This document shows, one piece after another, positions 1-17,344 of a DNA stretch of 64,000 nt. Positions within the stretch are counted from its first letter, which is position 1. Each line of letters starts with the position of its first letter. Source of the DNA: Ulva prolifera (lineage: Eukaryota > Chlorophyta > Ulvophyceae > Ulvales > Ulvaceae); assembly GCA_023078555.1 (NCBI GenBank), contig CM041196.1:4464001-4528000 (forward strand). The letters are read 5' to 3'. Below the pieces are notes generated by a model. The model ran no database searches. It had not been told where the DNA came from and saw only the letters and a program-made list of their open reading frames with translations. A program made the position numbers and the translations under genes.

Positions 1-133
1 CGGGAAAACTGACGGCCCGCTCCGCTCGCCGTCGTCAATTTTCCAAATTTCGGCGGGAATACGATCGGTTTGCACCGCAAGACCCCTCGCGTCGTCGGGA
101 AAACCGACGGCTCGCTTCGCTGGCCGTCGGTAC
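1..133. repeat. two related GC-rich hairpin units
   Basis: Two copies of a similar unit start near 1 and 98; each begins CGGGAAAA and contains a short palindrome. In the second, CCGACGGC (104-111) pairs perfectly with GCCGTCGG (123-130) around an 11-nt loop. In the first, GACGGC (11-16) pairs with GCCGTC (28-33). The left unit is at the window edge, so the array may continue outside. No function is evident. Confidence 0.4.
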
Positions 134-352
134 TTCGCCCCTTTTCTCATAATTTGTCGGGAAACCGATCGGCATGTAGAGCCCTGGTAACCCGATACGA
201 CACGTGCGTTTACACGCAAGTGGCTTGCCGTAGGCTGACCAAACCAAGCGAGCGGGGCTTCAAACAATGCACACGCATGCATGATCAATACACTACGACC
301 GTTGTGATGGCCACGATAAAACATTAATTGTTTCAAGCGAGATCCGTGAACA

Positions 353-532
353 ATGAATGACTCTGAAGCGGGTCTCGCAGCGTCTGCAGCCGCTTCAGCG
401 GACCTGTCCGCAGAGGCTGCTAGCGCCGGTGTAGCAGACGTTAGCAGACGAAGGCTGGGGCTTGAGCAAGCACAGGAAATGATATTTGTGCTGATGGGCA
501 TGCCACCCGTGATCAGCGAGAAGTGGATGTGA
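353..532 (+). CDS. short hypothetical ORF or first exon (59 codons)
   Basis: An ATG at 353 opens 59 codons ending in TGA at 530-532. The N-terminal half is very Ala/Ser-rich; it is followed by an Arg cluster (SRRRLGLEQAQEM) and a hydrophobic stretch (IFVLMGMPP). The composition is more protein-like than the surrounding DNA. A GT directly after the MGMPP codons could be a splice donor, so this may be the first exon of a longer gene. I do not recognise a family, and chance is a real alternative. Confidence 0.22.
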   Translation: MNDSEAGLAASAAASADLSAEAASAGVADVSRRRLGLEQAQEMIFVLMGMPPVISEKWM

Positions 533-1417
533 TTGTGGAGTGAAAGGTAGCAGAATGTGGTATTGTAGCATCTGCAGCACTAGAATGCCTGAAAACATGC
601 TGCATTATTCTGCTTTTGCCTGCTTGAGCTCTGTAAGGCACAACAGTATGGCCATACGGCTATTCATATGGTTCATACGGCATCAACATCCTCATAAGCA
701 CACAGCAGTATTGTTTTTTCAATGATCATACACTTTTCGAACTACCTCCTCGTGAGCTACAAGAAGTACAATTAAGAGAATCAGCTCCTGTGCTCATACA
801 AACCAACACGGATCCCCGTTACACACATTGATTGCAAACGAGAGACGCGCATGGTTGCAGTTTGTGTGCAAGCCGCTTGGAAGGTACCACCACCGCTGAT
901 GAGTGCTGGTTGGCATGTGCGATCTTGATGTGACGTTCAACATGAAGCTGCTTCGTACATGAATATTGTGCTGTGTTGATTTGAGCTCACTCTTCTGTTG
1001 AATGCCTTCTGTAACGCACCCCGGCCCGACAAGACAGGGACCTCGTGCCCTGCATCAAGCTGCAACCACCGCTCACGCGAGAAGGCCCACCCTGAAACAC
1101 TTCTCAGCTTTACCCCCCCTGCACCTGCACGTGGGCCACGCGTGATCTGGGCCCCGCGTGATACCACCAGCGGCCGCACGCACACGCATGCTCTCCCCGC
1201 AACGGCCTCCGCACCCTACCAGTACACCCCCGGTGCTACCTCAGCACCCTCACACACACACGAGCCTACACCCTCGCGCCAGCACCGCTCAGGTCGCCGC
1301 TTCACACAAACTCACCCCTCGCCACCCCCGCTGCAGCCGCTCTACGTTTTGCACACACACCACCCCGCTGCGGGCATCTGCCACGGCTGCCGCTCGGCGT
1401 GCATGGAGGCCATGCAT
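533..1417. other. intergenic, C-rich low complexity towards the right
   Basis: I see no supported gene here. From about 1020 the plus strand becomes very C-rich with many CAC and CCC runs, so the open frames are compositional. This is the 3' flank of the KARI gene; no TGTAA motif (TTACA on plus) is visible close to its stop. Confidence 0.5.
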
Positions 1418-6916
<5,499 letters not shown>

Positions 6917-8750
6917 ACTGCCTGCCCTCTTGAAAAAGCGGAGAAAGGGCGAAGGATTCCTGTCTCCTGAAATTTGTCCCGGTGACGAGGCCTCGTCGCG
7001 AGGATGCTGAATGTAAGAGCAGCCGCGGATTGGGGAGCAAACGCCACGTCGAGTTCTCTGGGGTGGCTACAGCATCCTGTAAGCCTGGCCTGGCCGCCGT
7101 GTGCGCGTGTGGCTCCTCCATGGCATGTCATCGGTGGCATGAATGGTGATAACAATGCGATCGCTGTCTGAGCCAGAGGCGTCTTGAATCTAGCTCCGAC
7201 TGAGCGCTGGACACTCTTCATCAAACATCTGCGCGCTGACTCTGAAAGAGCCGACTCACAAGCGCTGAGGCGCAAATCTGCCGCGGAGCGAGTGTCAAAC
7301 AAACGCAAATTGGTAGCTAGTTAATCTATAATCTACTGCCTGGAATTGTTGGACAGACGCAGCCAGTCAGTACTGCACTGCAATCGCCACAGTCACACTC
7401 ATGTCGATCATGGACTACTGAGTGTGGCTTCTCCACATAAGAGCTTAGCAAGTGAATATTGAGTCATCCTGAATATCAGTCTTTGAAGGCATTGATTCCT
7501 GTCGAATTGGGTTTGGTTTGGTCGGTGCAGGCATGTCAAGAGTGTCCGTCCACATGGCGACCGTGCTGCTACGGTGACCAAGGACTTCAAGATGCACCAC
7601 AGCTCTACCGTATAGTCGAAGGAGGATTGCCTCACTATGGCACGCTGAGATTAGAGTGGGTCCATGGAACATGTGCCGTGTGGCATGGAGGGTGCAGGCT
7701 GTCATGATGCGCTAGCCGCATGGAGGAGAACCACCATGTGCACAGTCGCCGCTCTTCCATCACAATGACTAACTGTCAGGTGAGATAAGGCGCATGCAGT
7801 GGAGATGTGCGCTGTGGCCGATCGGGCTGCTTGGGGACGTGCAAACTATGTTCAGGTCTCACTTCTCATGCGGATGGGCATTCTTGGCAAGGTGCCATAA
7901 ATTCAGATGTTTGATGTAAGTAGAATCTCTTGTGGTCAGGATGTCTGTATATGCGGCGATTGGATCACAGTTGGACGAAAGGCGGCTTTGGAAATGGACC
8001 GCATGAGAGTTGCGCCAGCCTTGCGGCAAGCCTGCCCTAGCATGTAGAGGCGGAATACGCTGGCTGCTCAACACTGTTGCGTCGGCTAGAGAAGGATGAC
8101 TGCAGAGGTGCTCCAGAGCATGATGTCATGCAGATGACCAGACACACGACAAGAGCAGCTGGCATAGCCATGCTGTCCTAAACAGCGGTCCACCGCAGTC
8201 TTTCGGACCTTGCTCGGGATTAGAATTTAACTCTAGAATTATTAGGATGCGATCGTGGGACTTGGTAATGAAGTGCCATCGTGTTTGGCCACGGGAGGTG
8301 TGAATCTCAAGTCTTTTGGGCCTACTTACCGCGGCGTTGTCTCGAGCACTGAATCCCAGCCCATGCTGACAGATGGACCGCACTGACCACGAAAGGATGG
8401 ACAGCGCCATTTGCTGTGTTCCAGAGAAGGTCGCAAAATTCACTGATCTTTGTCGAAGTCACTGTGTCCCGCTACCTTCCGCTTGCGTGCTGGCACAGTC
8501 GCGAAAGATACGAACCAGGCCAACTTCGTTTCTCAAGTAGCATTCTTGAATTTGCCATGATCAGTGCAGAAGATCTGGGCGCGTTCGTGGTGCGCACCTA
8601 CCTATCGCGCTCTACAGCTCGCGTCGCGCATCAGCCGTGGTCACAGATTGACACGCCGGATTTCCGTATGCAGAACGTGTTGGCAATTTTCACAGTCGTA
8701 CTCCTGACGGCCTTCCATATTCTTCAAGCTTCGGCGCAGTGAGACCTGTC
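6917..8750. other. intergenic between divergent KARI and FAM32A-like gene
   Basis: This is the presumed shared upstream region of KARI (minus) and the FAM32A-like gene (plus). Open frames exist on both strands (for example 8416-8742 plus, ending in a hydrophobic stretch), but none resembles a known family and none shows a convincing exon chain. No clear TATA box was identified. Confidence 0.5.
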
Positions 8751-9446
8751 ATGAATCCTCTGAAAGGCCCGCTGAAGCTGAAAGGGGATGCAACATTAGT
8801 GTCAAAGAAAAAGTCCAAGAAGAAAAAGAAGGACAAAGATAAGACAGAACAAGAACCAGCTTCAGCTGCGGTGGAGACCAAGGGAGGAGACGTCAAACCA
8901 AGCGTTGTTCACAAGTGCGCAGCTCTCACAGTGGCATGTCATGCCCGGATACACAGTCGTTCAATCGGCCATGCCCCGGACTCCACCAGCACATTGATTG
9001 TCTGTGTATCCCTGTATTTGAATGTGGCCGATTGGAGGATCAGTTCGCTCTACTGATGTAACAACATGATGTGTGTAACGGTCATGGATGCTGCGCAATG
9101 TCCTCCCCAAGCCACAAACAAGCCAAAAGCGTCTCATCTGTGCCATCTGTTCCATCTGATGTGATGATCTCCTGCGAGTCCTGCCTAGGCAGGTACACCT
9201 GTCCTTTGTGCTTGAATGCACTCGCACCCACATTGTGCGTGAAAAACCAATCAATGCCAAGACGAAGTCGGCCGTGGCTGCAGGACCGACGCACAACGGA
9301 AGCATGAGGCATTCTTAGCAAAACGGGAACAAGCAACGATGGACCAGATGGCTGGAAAGTCCCACCGTGAACGGGTACAGGAGTACAATGAGAAGCTGTC
9401 GCAGTTGACTGAACACAATGACATCCCCAAGGTCGGGCCAGGCTAA
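8751..9446 (+). CDS. FAM32A-like nuclear protein, 2 exons
   Basis: Exon 1 is 8751-8914 and exon 2 is 9284-9446, together 108 residues, close to the about 112 of human FAM32A. The protein opens MNPLKGPLKLKG, followed by a lysine block with KKKSKKKKKDKDK. After an acidic/polar linker it ends in a helix with the family tail EHNDIPKVGPG; the plant members share the same DIPKVGPG end. Donor AA|GTGCGC and acceptor CTGCAG|G rebuild a lysine codon. FAM32A is known as a nuclear protein associated with the spliceosome at the exon-ligation step; that role is family knowledge. ATG 8751 is chosen because the family starts just before GPLKLKG. A TGTAA motif follows at 9541. Confidence 0.9.
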
Positions 9447-9540
9447 GTGTTGAAGGATCTTACACGTCACGCTTCGATGCAGCATGATGGCATGCTGCTG
9501 ATGCACAGAAGGCTCGACGTAGACTGTCAACATCCAGCTC

Positions 9541-9545
9541 TGTAA
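9541..9545 (+). promoter_or_regulatory. TGTAA polyadenylation signal of FAM32A-like gene
   Basis: TGTAA lies 95 nt after the FAM32A-like stop codon. TGTAA is the standard chlorophyte poly(A) signal, and several genes in this window show it at a similar distance. Confidence 0.5.
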
Positions 9546-9616
9546 ATAGATTGCACGGTCGGTCTGCACCCAGTGCACATATCTCAGCACCCAGCACCGG
9601 CACACTCGAGCAACAT

Positions 9617-10964
9617 TCAAACCTGTAGCTTCAGCCCTGCAAATCCCAGCAGCTCCGTCGTCTCTGGCAGGACATATGCCGGCTTCGAGTTGGAAACGTT
9701 GGTCTTGTGTACAACACTTGCCTTGGTGTATGGCGTGCCAGGTTCTAGTCGCTCTAGAATTCCAGCAGCCTCCCTCAGCATCTGCCTAGCGTTGATATCT
9801 TCCATCGGCAGTTCAAACGCTGCCTGCAAGCACATGGATATGTTACCTTGTGGAAGCAACTTGCATGTAACTATCAAATTCATACTATGACCGAGTGTAT
9901 ATGCTGATGTTGTCGGTTGACGATAGATCACCGGAAGAGTCTGCCGTCACAATGGACAGGAACACGAACAAGCCATTCCTGAGAATGACCATGCAGTGAG
10001 TAACAATCAGTCCATCATGAAGCAACAACATGCCTTGCAGAATTGCTTCACAGTTGCTTGCGCTATGATTGAGTCCGGGACCAACTCACTACGGGTGTCT
10101 AGCTGTATGACACAACGTAAACCACAAGCCATGCACCTTGCATGGCAGAGCCAGAGCAGATGACCCGCACTCGCAAGGCTGGAATGGAGCTAGCAGCATG
10201 GAGATACGCAGCCTCCAGGATGCCACAGGGCAGAAACCTATTTCCGCACGTCGTAACAGAAAGCAGCACAGCAGCACACAAAAAACGCTGATGGGCTGCT
10301 GTATTGCAGATGTGGCGAGCTGAAGGGCAGTACCTTGAGCTCCCGGATGGCATCTTCCTCTTGGGCAAACTGCAGCAGAGTCTTTGCGAGCTCCACACGG
10401 TGGATCACTCGATCTGGCCGGAGCGTTGCTGCTTGCTGATAGCACTCCAGCGCCTGTGCCATCGTGCCTGGCCGGAACTCTGTCCCAAATACGTACTTGA
10501 TCAGTGTCCGAACGACAGCATTGAGTGAGGCCATTCCTACGTGCCACCGGCCCATCAAGTGGTGCGCGACATCATCGTGACTGTCAGCCTCCAGGGCCTT
10601 ATATGCAGCTTCCTGGGCTTCTTTGGCAAGCTGCAGGATGCGTTTCGGGTTTCGCTCAAACGTGGCCAAGCGACCCTTGCCAATGCACTCAGCTGACCAT
10701 GCTAGAGAGTAGGAGCTATCGAGCTTCTGTGCCACTTTTGCCAGGGCGATAGCACGGTTGTTGCAGCGGATGACCTCCTCCCGTTGAATGCCTGGGACAT
10801 ATGTGTGGTCTGTCCATTGCTTGGAGGCGAACGTTACAAACTGGGCGTTGGTTGGCTCAAGGAGGTGTGCCTTGGTCAAGTACTCCAAAGCTCCTTGAAG
10901 ATCACAAACGTTCTGATGACTCACAGATTCGAGAAAGTGTTCTTGAGCGCTCACATAGTCGGCA
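9617..10964 (-). CDS. regulator of microtubule dynamics (RMD) family protein, TPR-like
   Basis: The large exon (about 10964-10334, left boundary at AAG|GTACTG) encodes a TPR-like helical domain. Landmarks are GALEYLTKAHLLEPTNAQFV, NNRAIALAKVAQKLDSSYSL, then HHLMGRWHVGMASLNAVVRT and ALECYQQAATLRPD. The order matches RMDN proteins, including the family's K/GRW...SL..V motif before a small-residue loop. The 3' exon 9823-9617 continues with AAFELPMEDINARQMLREA, the typical LP...ED..A...A.....L end, then a lineage-specific tail. Animal RMDN proteins bind microtubules or act at ER-mitochondria contacts; the algal role is unknown. The first exon(s) and start codon were not found; acceptors at 10965 or 10913 are both possible. 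TGTAA (minus) lies about 155 nt past the stop. Confidence 0.8.
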
Positions 10965-12121
10965 CTGCAGTGTACAGTGGAGCCCTCGGCACTTTGTGCA
11001 TTTGCACTGAAGCAGCAGCAATTCACAGAAAACGTTATCAGTGCAGTGACAGACAAGCTGTATATAATGTCTGAGCACATGCATCTGCCGTATCCTACGC
11101 CTACGCTGACAGCCAAAACGGGGTGGTAGCATGTCATACCTGACTGTCTTGTCCGCAGACGCTTTCCTCCACCGTTTACGTGCAGAGTTCCCGGCAAAAC
11201 CTTTCTGGAGATTATAGAGAGCTGTAGAGACCAATACGTAGACCCATTCTGCGAAATATTCGCACTCGCGTGTGCAGGCGCGCAGAGTCGGATTTGGGTA
11301 TGCTGCCAAATTCGTGAGGGCAACACTGGCGTCACAGTCAACGGCGGGAAGTCGAAAGCATACTCCCGACTTAGGTGGGAATACTGGAGGGGAACTTGAA
11401 TTTGCTGCACGCACAGAGATGGCTGTTCCCGATTCAAATGCACACATTGCACATTCTGCCAGAAACGAGCCTGACAGGCCATACACTTATTCACAGCCAC
11501 AGTTTCTGCATCCACAAGTCAATTGTTTCAAATACTCCCGTCGAACGACAGCGTCATTCGCTGTGCAGTTTCCTGGCCTGAAATGCCTCGTTGATTGTGG
11601 GCACATCACTCAACACCACGTGCGCGGAGTAGTCAGGCGCGTCACCAACACCTGTCTGATGAAGAATGTAATAGTCGTCGGTCGATGCAGGCAGACTGTT
11701 ATCCAAACTATGCGCGCAGGACGTTTTCTTTCGTTCGAATGAATAAACTCGCATGGTGGAACCTCGCAACCGATCGAATGCTCACAGTTCATGTGCCAGA
11801 ACAACGAGAAGCTCATCAGAAAGGCCAGGCTACACTGCTGTTTTGAACGAACAACATCAGGCCTGGACGGGTTACACACGCAGCACTCTACCCCTGCACA
11901 TAAAACCGCACTGCCGCATCAATGCACAGTATTCAAATCTGCCGCATGGCAAACTGCACTCAGCCGACAACAACAAACACCCAACCAGATCAAGTCAAAC
12001 TGCATCCACAGCCCTCACCGCGGCCGGCAACTTTGCCAGCCACCCAAAACATCCACAGCCTCCCAAGCTGATATCTCACGGAAAACGCGGTACGAGGTTC
12101 AGGTGGCCAGGGCCGACGTCG
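10965..12121. other. intergenic; may contain missing 5' exon(s) of the RMD gene
   Basis: No frame here could be joined to the RMD exon with confidence. TTACA at 11872 (TGTAA on minus) is a plausible poly(A) signal for the tRNase Z gene. The remaining sequence shows nothing recognisable. Confidence 0.4.
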
Positions 12122-15100
12122 CTAACCCTTCAGGCTCGTCTGCGCAGCCCACGGCTCGCGCACGCCGCCGCCGCGCTCCCCCGGCCGCGCGACCCGCCAC
12201 GTGAACCCATCAAACGCACACGCGACCGCCGGCCCGCGCAGCGCAGACTCCGCCTCGCGCTTCAGCATCGCGAGGCTCGCGGTCTGCTCCTCCTCGTCGT
12301 CCGCGCTCGGCGCCGCCGCCGGCGCGACCGACGCGGACTGGTACCGGCCGGAGAAGTGCGTGAGCACGAGCTGCTGGGCGCCGACCTGCGCGGCGAACTC
12401 GCCGGCCTGCCGCCCGGTCGAGTGCGTCGCGATGCGAGCCTTGTCGAGCATCGTATGCAGGAAGGTGCTCTCGTGCGAGAGGAGGTCGCAGCCCTGCGCG
12501 AGCGGTCGGATGGCACGCGAGTCGCACGTGTCCCCCAGCAGACACACCTTCCGTCGCCGCTGGCGCTCGTCGCCCTGGGGCTCCTGCATGTCACCACCTC
12601 GCTCATCCTGCTGTGACGCAAGGTGTATGGCCACCGCCGACCGGGGCGTCAGGGGCGGAACGCAGAGGGCTGTATGTTTCACCCATCGCACCCCTCCCAT
12701 GAGACTTCAGCCCGGTTATGTTGCTGCAGCAGCACCCGCATCAGGCGTGCGGGAGGCTGACAGGTATCTCAATAAATCCCCGACAACGTGTCCTGGCAAC
12801 ACCTCGACAACTTAGACCGAAGTTCAAGCCGGAAGCTTCACCAGGTGGAAGCCTCACGTAACGCCCTGGCTCCGCCGTGGCTCCACGTACCGCCCTGTCA
12901 TCACATTGACGGTCAATCGCATGCAATCACAATCCCTCAATTCCCCGCAAATATGAGGGCGGGGGAGGGGGGGGGGTGTTGGTGGGGAGGCCACTGCGGA
13001 GGAGAGGACTGGTGCTGCCGGGGGGCGAGGGAGGGGAGCGCACCAGGAACACGTAGCCCCAGCACGGCACACGGTGCCGCAGCTGCGCCGCAGCGATTGT
13101 CCAGCCGTTCGGCAGCTGCGCCGTCCATGACAGGCCGTTAAACAGCGGGAACTTGTTGTCCTCGCTGCGGCCGCTCGTGCCTGGGCGCCGGCAGAACGCA
13201 AACTGCCGCACCTCGCGCACGCCGAGCGGCGGCGTTCCATTTGCCTGGTCAGGGTTCTGCCTTGTTATCTCGATCTCGGTGCCAGGGCGGATCAGTGGCG
13301 CGCCCGCTGCGGCCGCCGGGCCGTCGCCGAGCGCCCACTCTGTGACTTTGACCTGCATCGGGGGAGGTGCGGGGAAGCCGGGGGCGGGGATGTGGTCCGA
13401 GCGCACAGACTCCGCGACGAAGCGCGCCGTTCCTGGCGGGCCAAAGACGTGGAGCGGGGTGGCAACGCCGCTGCAGACGCAGGCACCGTGTTGAAAGCGT
13501 TTGAAACTGGACCGGGCACGTGTGCGCATACCGCACTTCCGTCAAACGCAGCGGCATCATACGAAACTGGGCGGCATCAGGGAGAGAGTGTTCGCCGCGT
13601 GTTGTAAGGGCAGCACTCGCGTCCGGGTGCTGCATGCATGGGGCTACCCTGCGACCCCACGTCGCGAGTGGCCATGAACAATGTCGCCCCAATGCGACTG
13701 GCAGTCTACCTCTGGCATCACACAACAGTTGCAATCACTGCGCAGGCTCATGACAGCATGCAGAACCGACCGGGCAGGTGTGTGAGGGTCGGCGGCACCG
13801 CCAGGGGGGGGGGGAGGGCACCTGCGCTCGAGCTGAAGCTCGTGGCGCGCCTGCACGAGCGCCGGCAGGCCGAAGCAGTGGTCGCCGTGGTGGTGCGTGA
13901 TGCACACGGAGTGCACCTGCGCCGCGTTGAGGCCGACCGCCTCGAGCTGCATCAGCGTGCCCTCCCCTGCACGCGCCCGCGCCGCCTCACAGCACAGCAC
14001 AGCACGCGCTGCAGCTCAGCCGGAGCAAGCCCGGAGCGGACATCCAATACATTTGATGGCGGACCTCAGCGCTTTCGCACAGCCTTGTGCGCAGCAGCCA
14101 CCGCTGCGACCAGATTCCCACCCCGGCGGTCACCGCCACACGCATGGGTGCTGCGCGTCGAGGCCAGCCCGGGCACGGCGGGTGAGACATACCACAAACA
14201 ACAACAACAGCAGTAATCATGTGTTCTCGTCCTACAGAAGATAGTGCTACTCGTCTCGGGTTGCCGGCCCAAGGGCATTGAATCCCCCACAGGTTCACCC
14301 CGCGCCATGCACACGCAGCACACAGCACAGGCCACGCAGCGCGCAAAGCACGCACCGACGTCGACGATCATGATGTCATCGCGGCCGCCGTCGGTGGCGC
14401 GCAGCGCGATGCCGGAGTTGTTGCGGGTGCGCGTCGGCGCGCCCGAGGACGTCCCGAGCCACGTGACCGACACGCCGGTCGGGTTGCCCGCGACGTGCTG
14501 CTGCACGCGGCCGCGCATGAAGCTCTGGAAACGGCCGACGTGGTCGCCGGCGGCGCGGTGCATCCAGCTCCGCCGCGCGTCCTCCGCCTGCAGAAGCAGC
14601 GCCGTCACAGCCGCTGCCGGAGCTCTCAGAGAGCGTTTCTGGACGCGCTCATGGAGATGCGGTGCGTAGATTAGAGATTGGCACCCCCATCGCGCTGCAT
14701 TGCTGGGGAGCTGCATGGGGCCCCGCCAGTACAGGGGTCACAGGGAGAGGGGGGATAGATTTGTGGCTGCAGGCGTCATGATGGCTTCCCATAAGACTGG
14801 GTTGCAGACGGCGTCAGTGCACGTGCATGTGGACTGGGTAGACGAAGCAATAACGAGCACCAGTACGGCCATGAACCTGGGTGCAGGTGCGGGACTGTGC
14901 ACAGGCCGAGAGGCCACAGCCGCTTGCGAGCTGCGCGCTGGCGCCCCAGTGCAAGCACGCATGCATCAATGCCACAGTCGGCACAGAGAACCAACGCGCA
15001 TCGCAGCCGCCACACCGGCGCTGGGGATGCACAGCATACATCGCAGCCGCAGAGCCAGGCTAAGGTGAGACGAGCTCGCAACAGGGGGGGTGGGGTGGGG

Positions 15101-15797
15101 GGCGTGCCGTAGATGCGAAGGGGTCTATGACGGAGTCTGCGGCGTCCGCTGTGCCCTGCACTGCGGCTTCCATCACCTGCCGGGCGCGCGCCAGAGCGTC
15201 CGCGTCGAGCTCCTGGGCACCCCGGCCCGGCCCCCACACGCCGTCCTCCTCCTCACTCCCACCTCCACCGCTGCTGTCGTGATCGAGGTCCCACATGGCC
15301 TCCCCTCCCTGGCTGCCCTCCTCGCTACCCGGGCCGTCATCGTCGGATGTGAACCACGCATCCGTCGTCGCGCGAGAAGGCGTGTGTTCGTCATCGTCTG
15401 AGCTGTGAGTCGTGTTGTGGCTGTGGCCACTGGTGCTGTGGATGCAGGAAGCATCGCTTGTCAGGCGCTGCTGCGCGATAGCAGGCGTTTCTTCCCCAAG
15501 CTGAGCCGAAGGTTCGATGTGTATTGATTTTCTTTGGGCCTCAAGGATCGCTTCGGTGCAATCTGCTTTTGTTTCTGTGGCCGAAAGGCCGAGTGTACTG
15601 CAGATGCTCTTCAGGTCGTTCAGCCTTAGGCGCATAAGTTTACCCTCGGTGGCGGGTAACTTCATATACACCTCCACAACTTGATCGACGGGCGATCCTC
15701 CTGTGTTGCGGAGTGTCTGGGAGCTTGCGGAGGCGGCCAGCACAGGTGCCGTGCCTGACTTTGACAAGCGACTTTGACGCCGGCTGAAATCGGACAT
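12122..15797 (-). CDS. tRNase Z (metallo-beta-lactamase), probably with N-terminal SAP domain
   Basis: tRNase Z cleaves the 3' trailer of pre-tRNAs. Catalytic exons on minus are 14587-14356, 13966-13822, 13470-13044 and 12583-12122. They show VTWLGTSSGAPTRTRNNSG, the zinc motif ITHHHGDHCFGLP (HxHxDH), FGPPGTARF, CLLGDTCDS, LLSHESTF and LTHFSGRY, in family order. The exon before them (15797-15108) encodes a SAP-type DNA/RNA-binding helix pair (LRLNDLKSICSTLGLSATET) and a Ser/Asp/Glu-rich linker. Joined through a phase-0 GC-AG intron (ACG|GCACGC to TTCTGCAG), the model is 651 residues. The alternative is two genes: a 245-residue SAP protein ending at 15060, and a tRNase Z starting at ATG 14716 (464 residues, with a possible transit peptide). 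The tRNase Z call is near certain; the fusion is about 60% likely. Introns are rich in C on the sense strand, and a C11 run follows the second donor. Confidence 0.88.
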
Positions 15798-17344
15798 GCA
15801 TGAGGATACCGTTCTGCAGACACACATCTGGCCTCATGAGCTGGCTGTTAGTACATCGCAGGGGATGCGTTGGATCGTTCTGCCGTGCAAACACACAAGT
15901 GCCAAACGAAGGTCCTGCATGTGGACGCAGGTATAGGACATGCAACCAGACATCAACGGAGCAGCAAAAATCGTGTATGGAACTTACCTGGATGCCTGAC
16001 CGCTTGCATGGCGAACGCTGTGTGGAACGGAGCGCTGTGCGCCGTGGACAAAGGGGCGCGTCATCAGGAAACTTCGGAGCACACGACAGTCGACTATTGC
16101 CAGCTCAGCAATGTAATAAGCATGCAGAATTAGCAGAGTGTGTCGTAGTACAATTCATGTGAAGTTGTCTTGGTCTCGGAGCGGGCTGAGAACGAGCAAG
16201 GTTATCGTGGCCCACAAAGCGGATCGTCGAAGATGGGTCGCTGCTAGAAAAGCACGCTAGCGTCTGGAATTTTCGAATGGGTATGTACGTGGACTGATTG
16301 CAGTTGCAAGGGATACGTGCTGTTGACGCGGCTGCGCTCGATGCCACGTCACCACAGCCACAAGCGTCTCTGGGACTGGGCTCCGTTCAATTGCAGGCTT
16401 CATCGTCTCAAGACAGGCCTCGCCCAGGAATTTAGAAGTGTAAATACGTGGATACAGATTGCTGAGAAAGCATCCTCAGTTGCTGCAAGACCTTTGCCGC
16501 TCGGAAGAAACGACTTCCCGTTGCACGTGTGGCCACGCGCGTTGCCCTCAATTTGTACCCGTGTAGAGGATTGCTGCATCCTCCGCATTGATGCAAACCA
16601 CTTGCAGGCATTGCCATCTATGATCTGCATGTTGACAGCTTTGTGTAAGCGGCAGCCGTTCGTTTTCTTCGACGTTCAGAGGAGCCATTTTAGTCAGTTG
16701 TCACATCTCGTGAAACGCCGAGCCTCTCATTTCACAATATACACAGTCAAATCTATGTTTTCCCCTGCAACATTGGTGAAAGCGGTGAGCTGGTGAGCCT
16801 ATACACCCTGCAACCCGCAGCACGCAGGCACAACGGGGTCCCTGCAGCTGAAAACAGGCCTGCAGCAACATGTTGAGATCCGGACGCCATTGTCTCCAGC
16901 CACCACGCGGGTATGCAGCCCACATGCACAACTGTAACAGCTGATACAAATTATCAGAGGCGTAGATCCGGTGTTCACAGGCACTGCCGTCCTCCTTCAC
17001 AAACGCTGCTGGAAAGGACTGTCGCATGCAGGCCTCGTTGGTCCTTCCGATCTGCACGATTCATCACGGTGGCAACTGTGGCTGTGCTATCTTGTACAGC
17101 ATATACGTACAGACCGACTGCAGCTCATGCTGAACAGCCAGCCCGTGCGCCCCCTCCCAGTCTGCCTTCTCCCCATCACAACTGCTGCAGGAGCGCCCTG
17201 GGCCTCACCTCCAGAAGCTGGTCTCCGCATTATATCCATGGGCTCCTGATGCATGCTTTCCCGTGCACGCCTGCGCCCAGAACCTGTGCTGTTTCACCAT
17301 TGTATGTAGTGTCTGGCGCAGACTGGAGCCATTCACCTGTGCAG
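15798..17344. other. intergenic / unresolved 5' part of the OTU gene; weak LRR-like exon
   Basis: On plus, 16568-16643 encodes CCILRIDANHLQALPSMICM followed by LTAL. This fits one leucine-rich-repeat unit and is followed by a good donor (GTAAGC at 16644). No neighbouring repeat units were found, so it is at best an isolated exon. Any upstream exons of the OTU protease should also lie here but were not identified. Confidence 0.3.
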
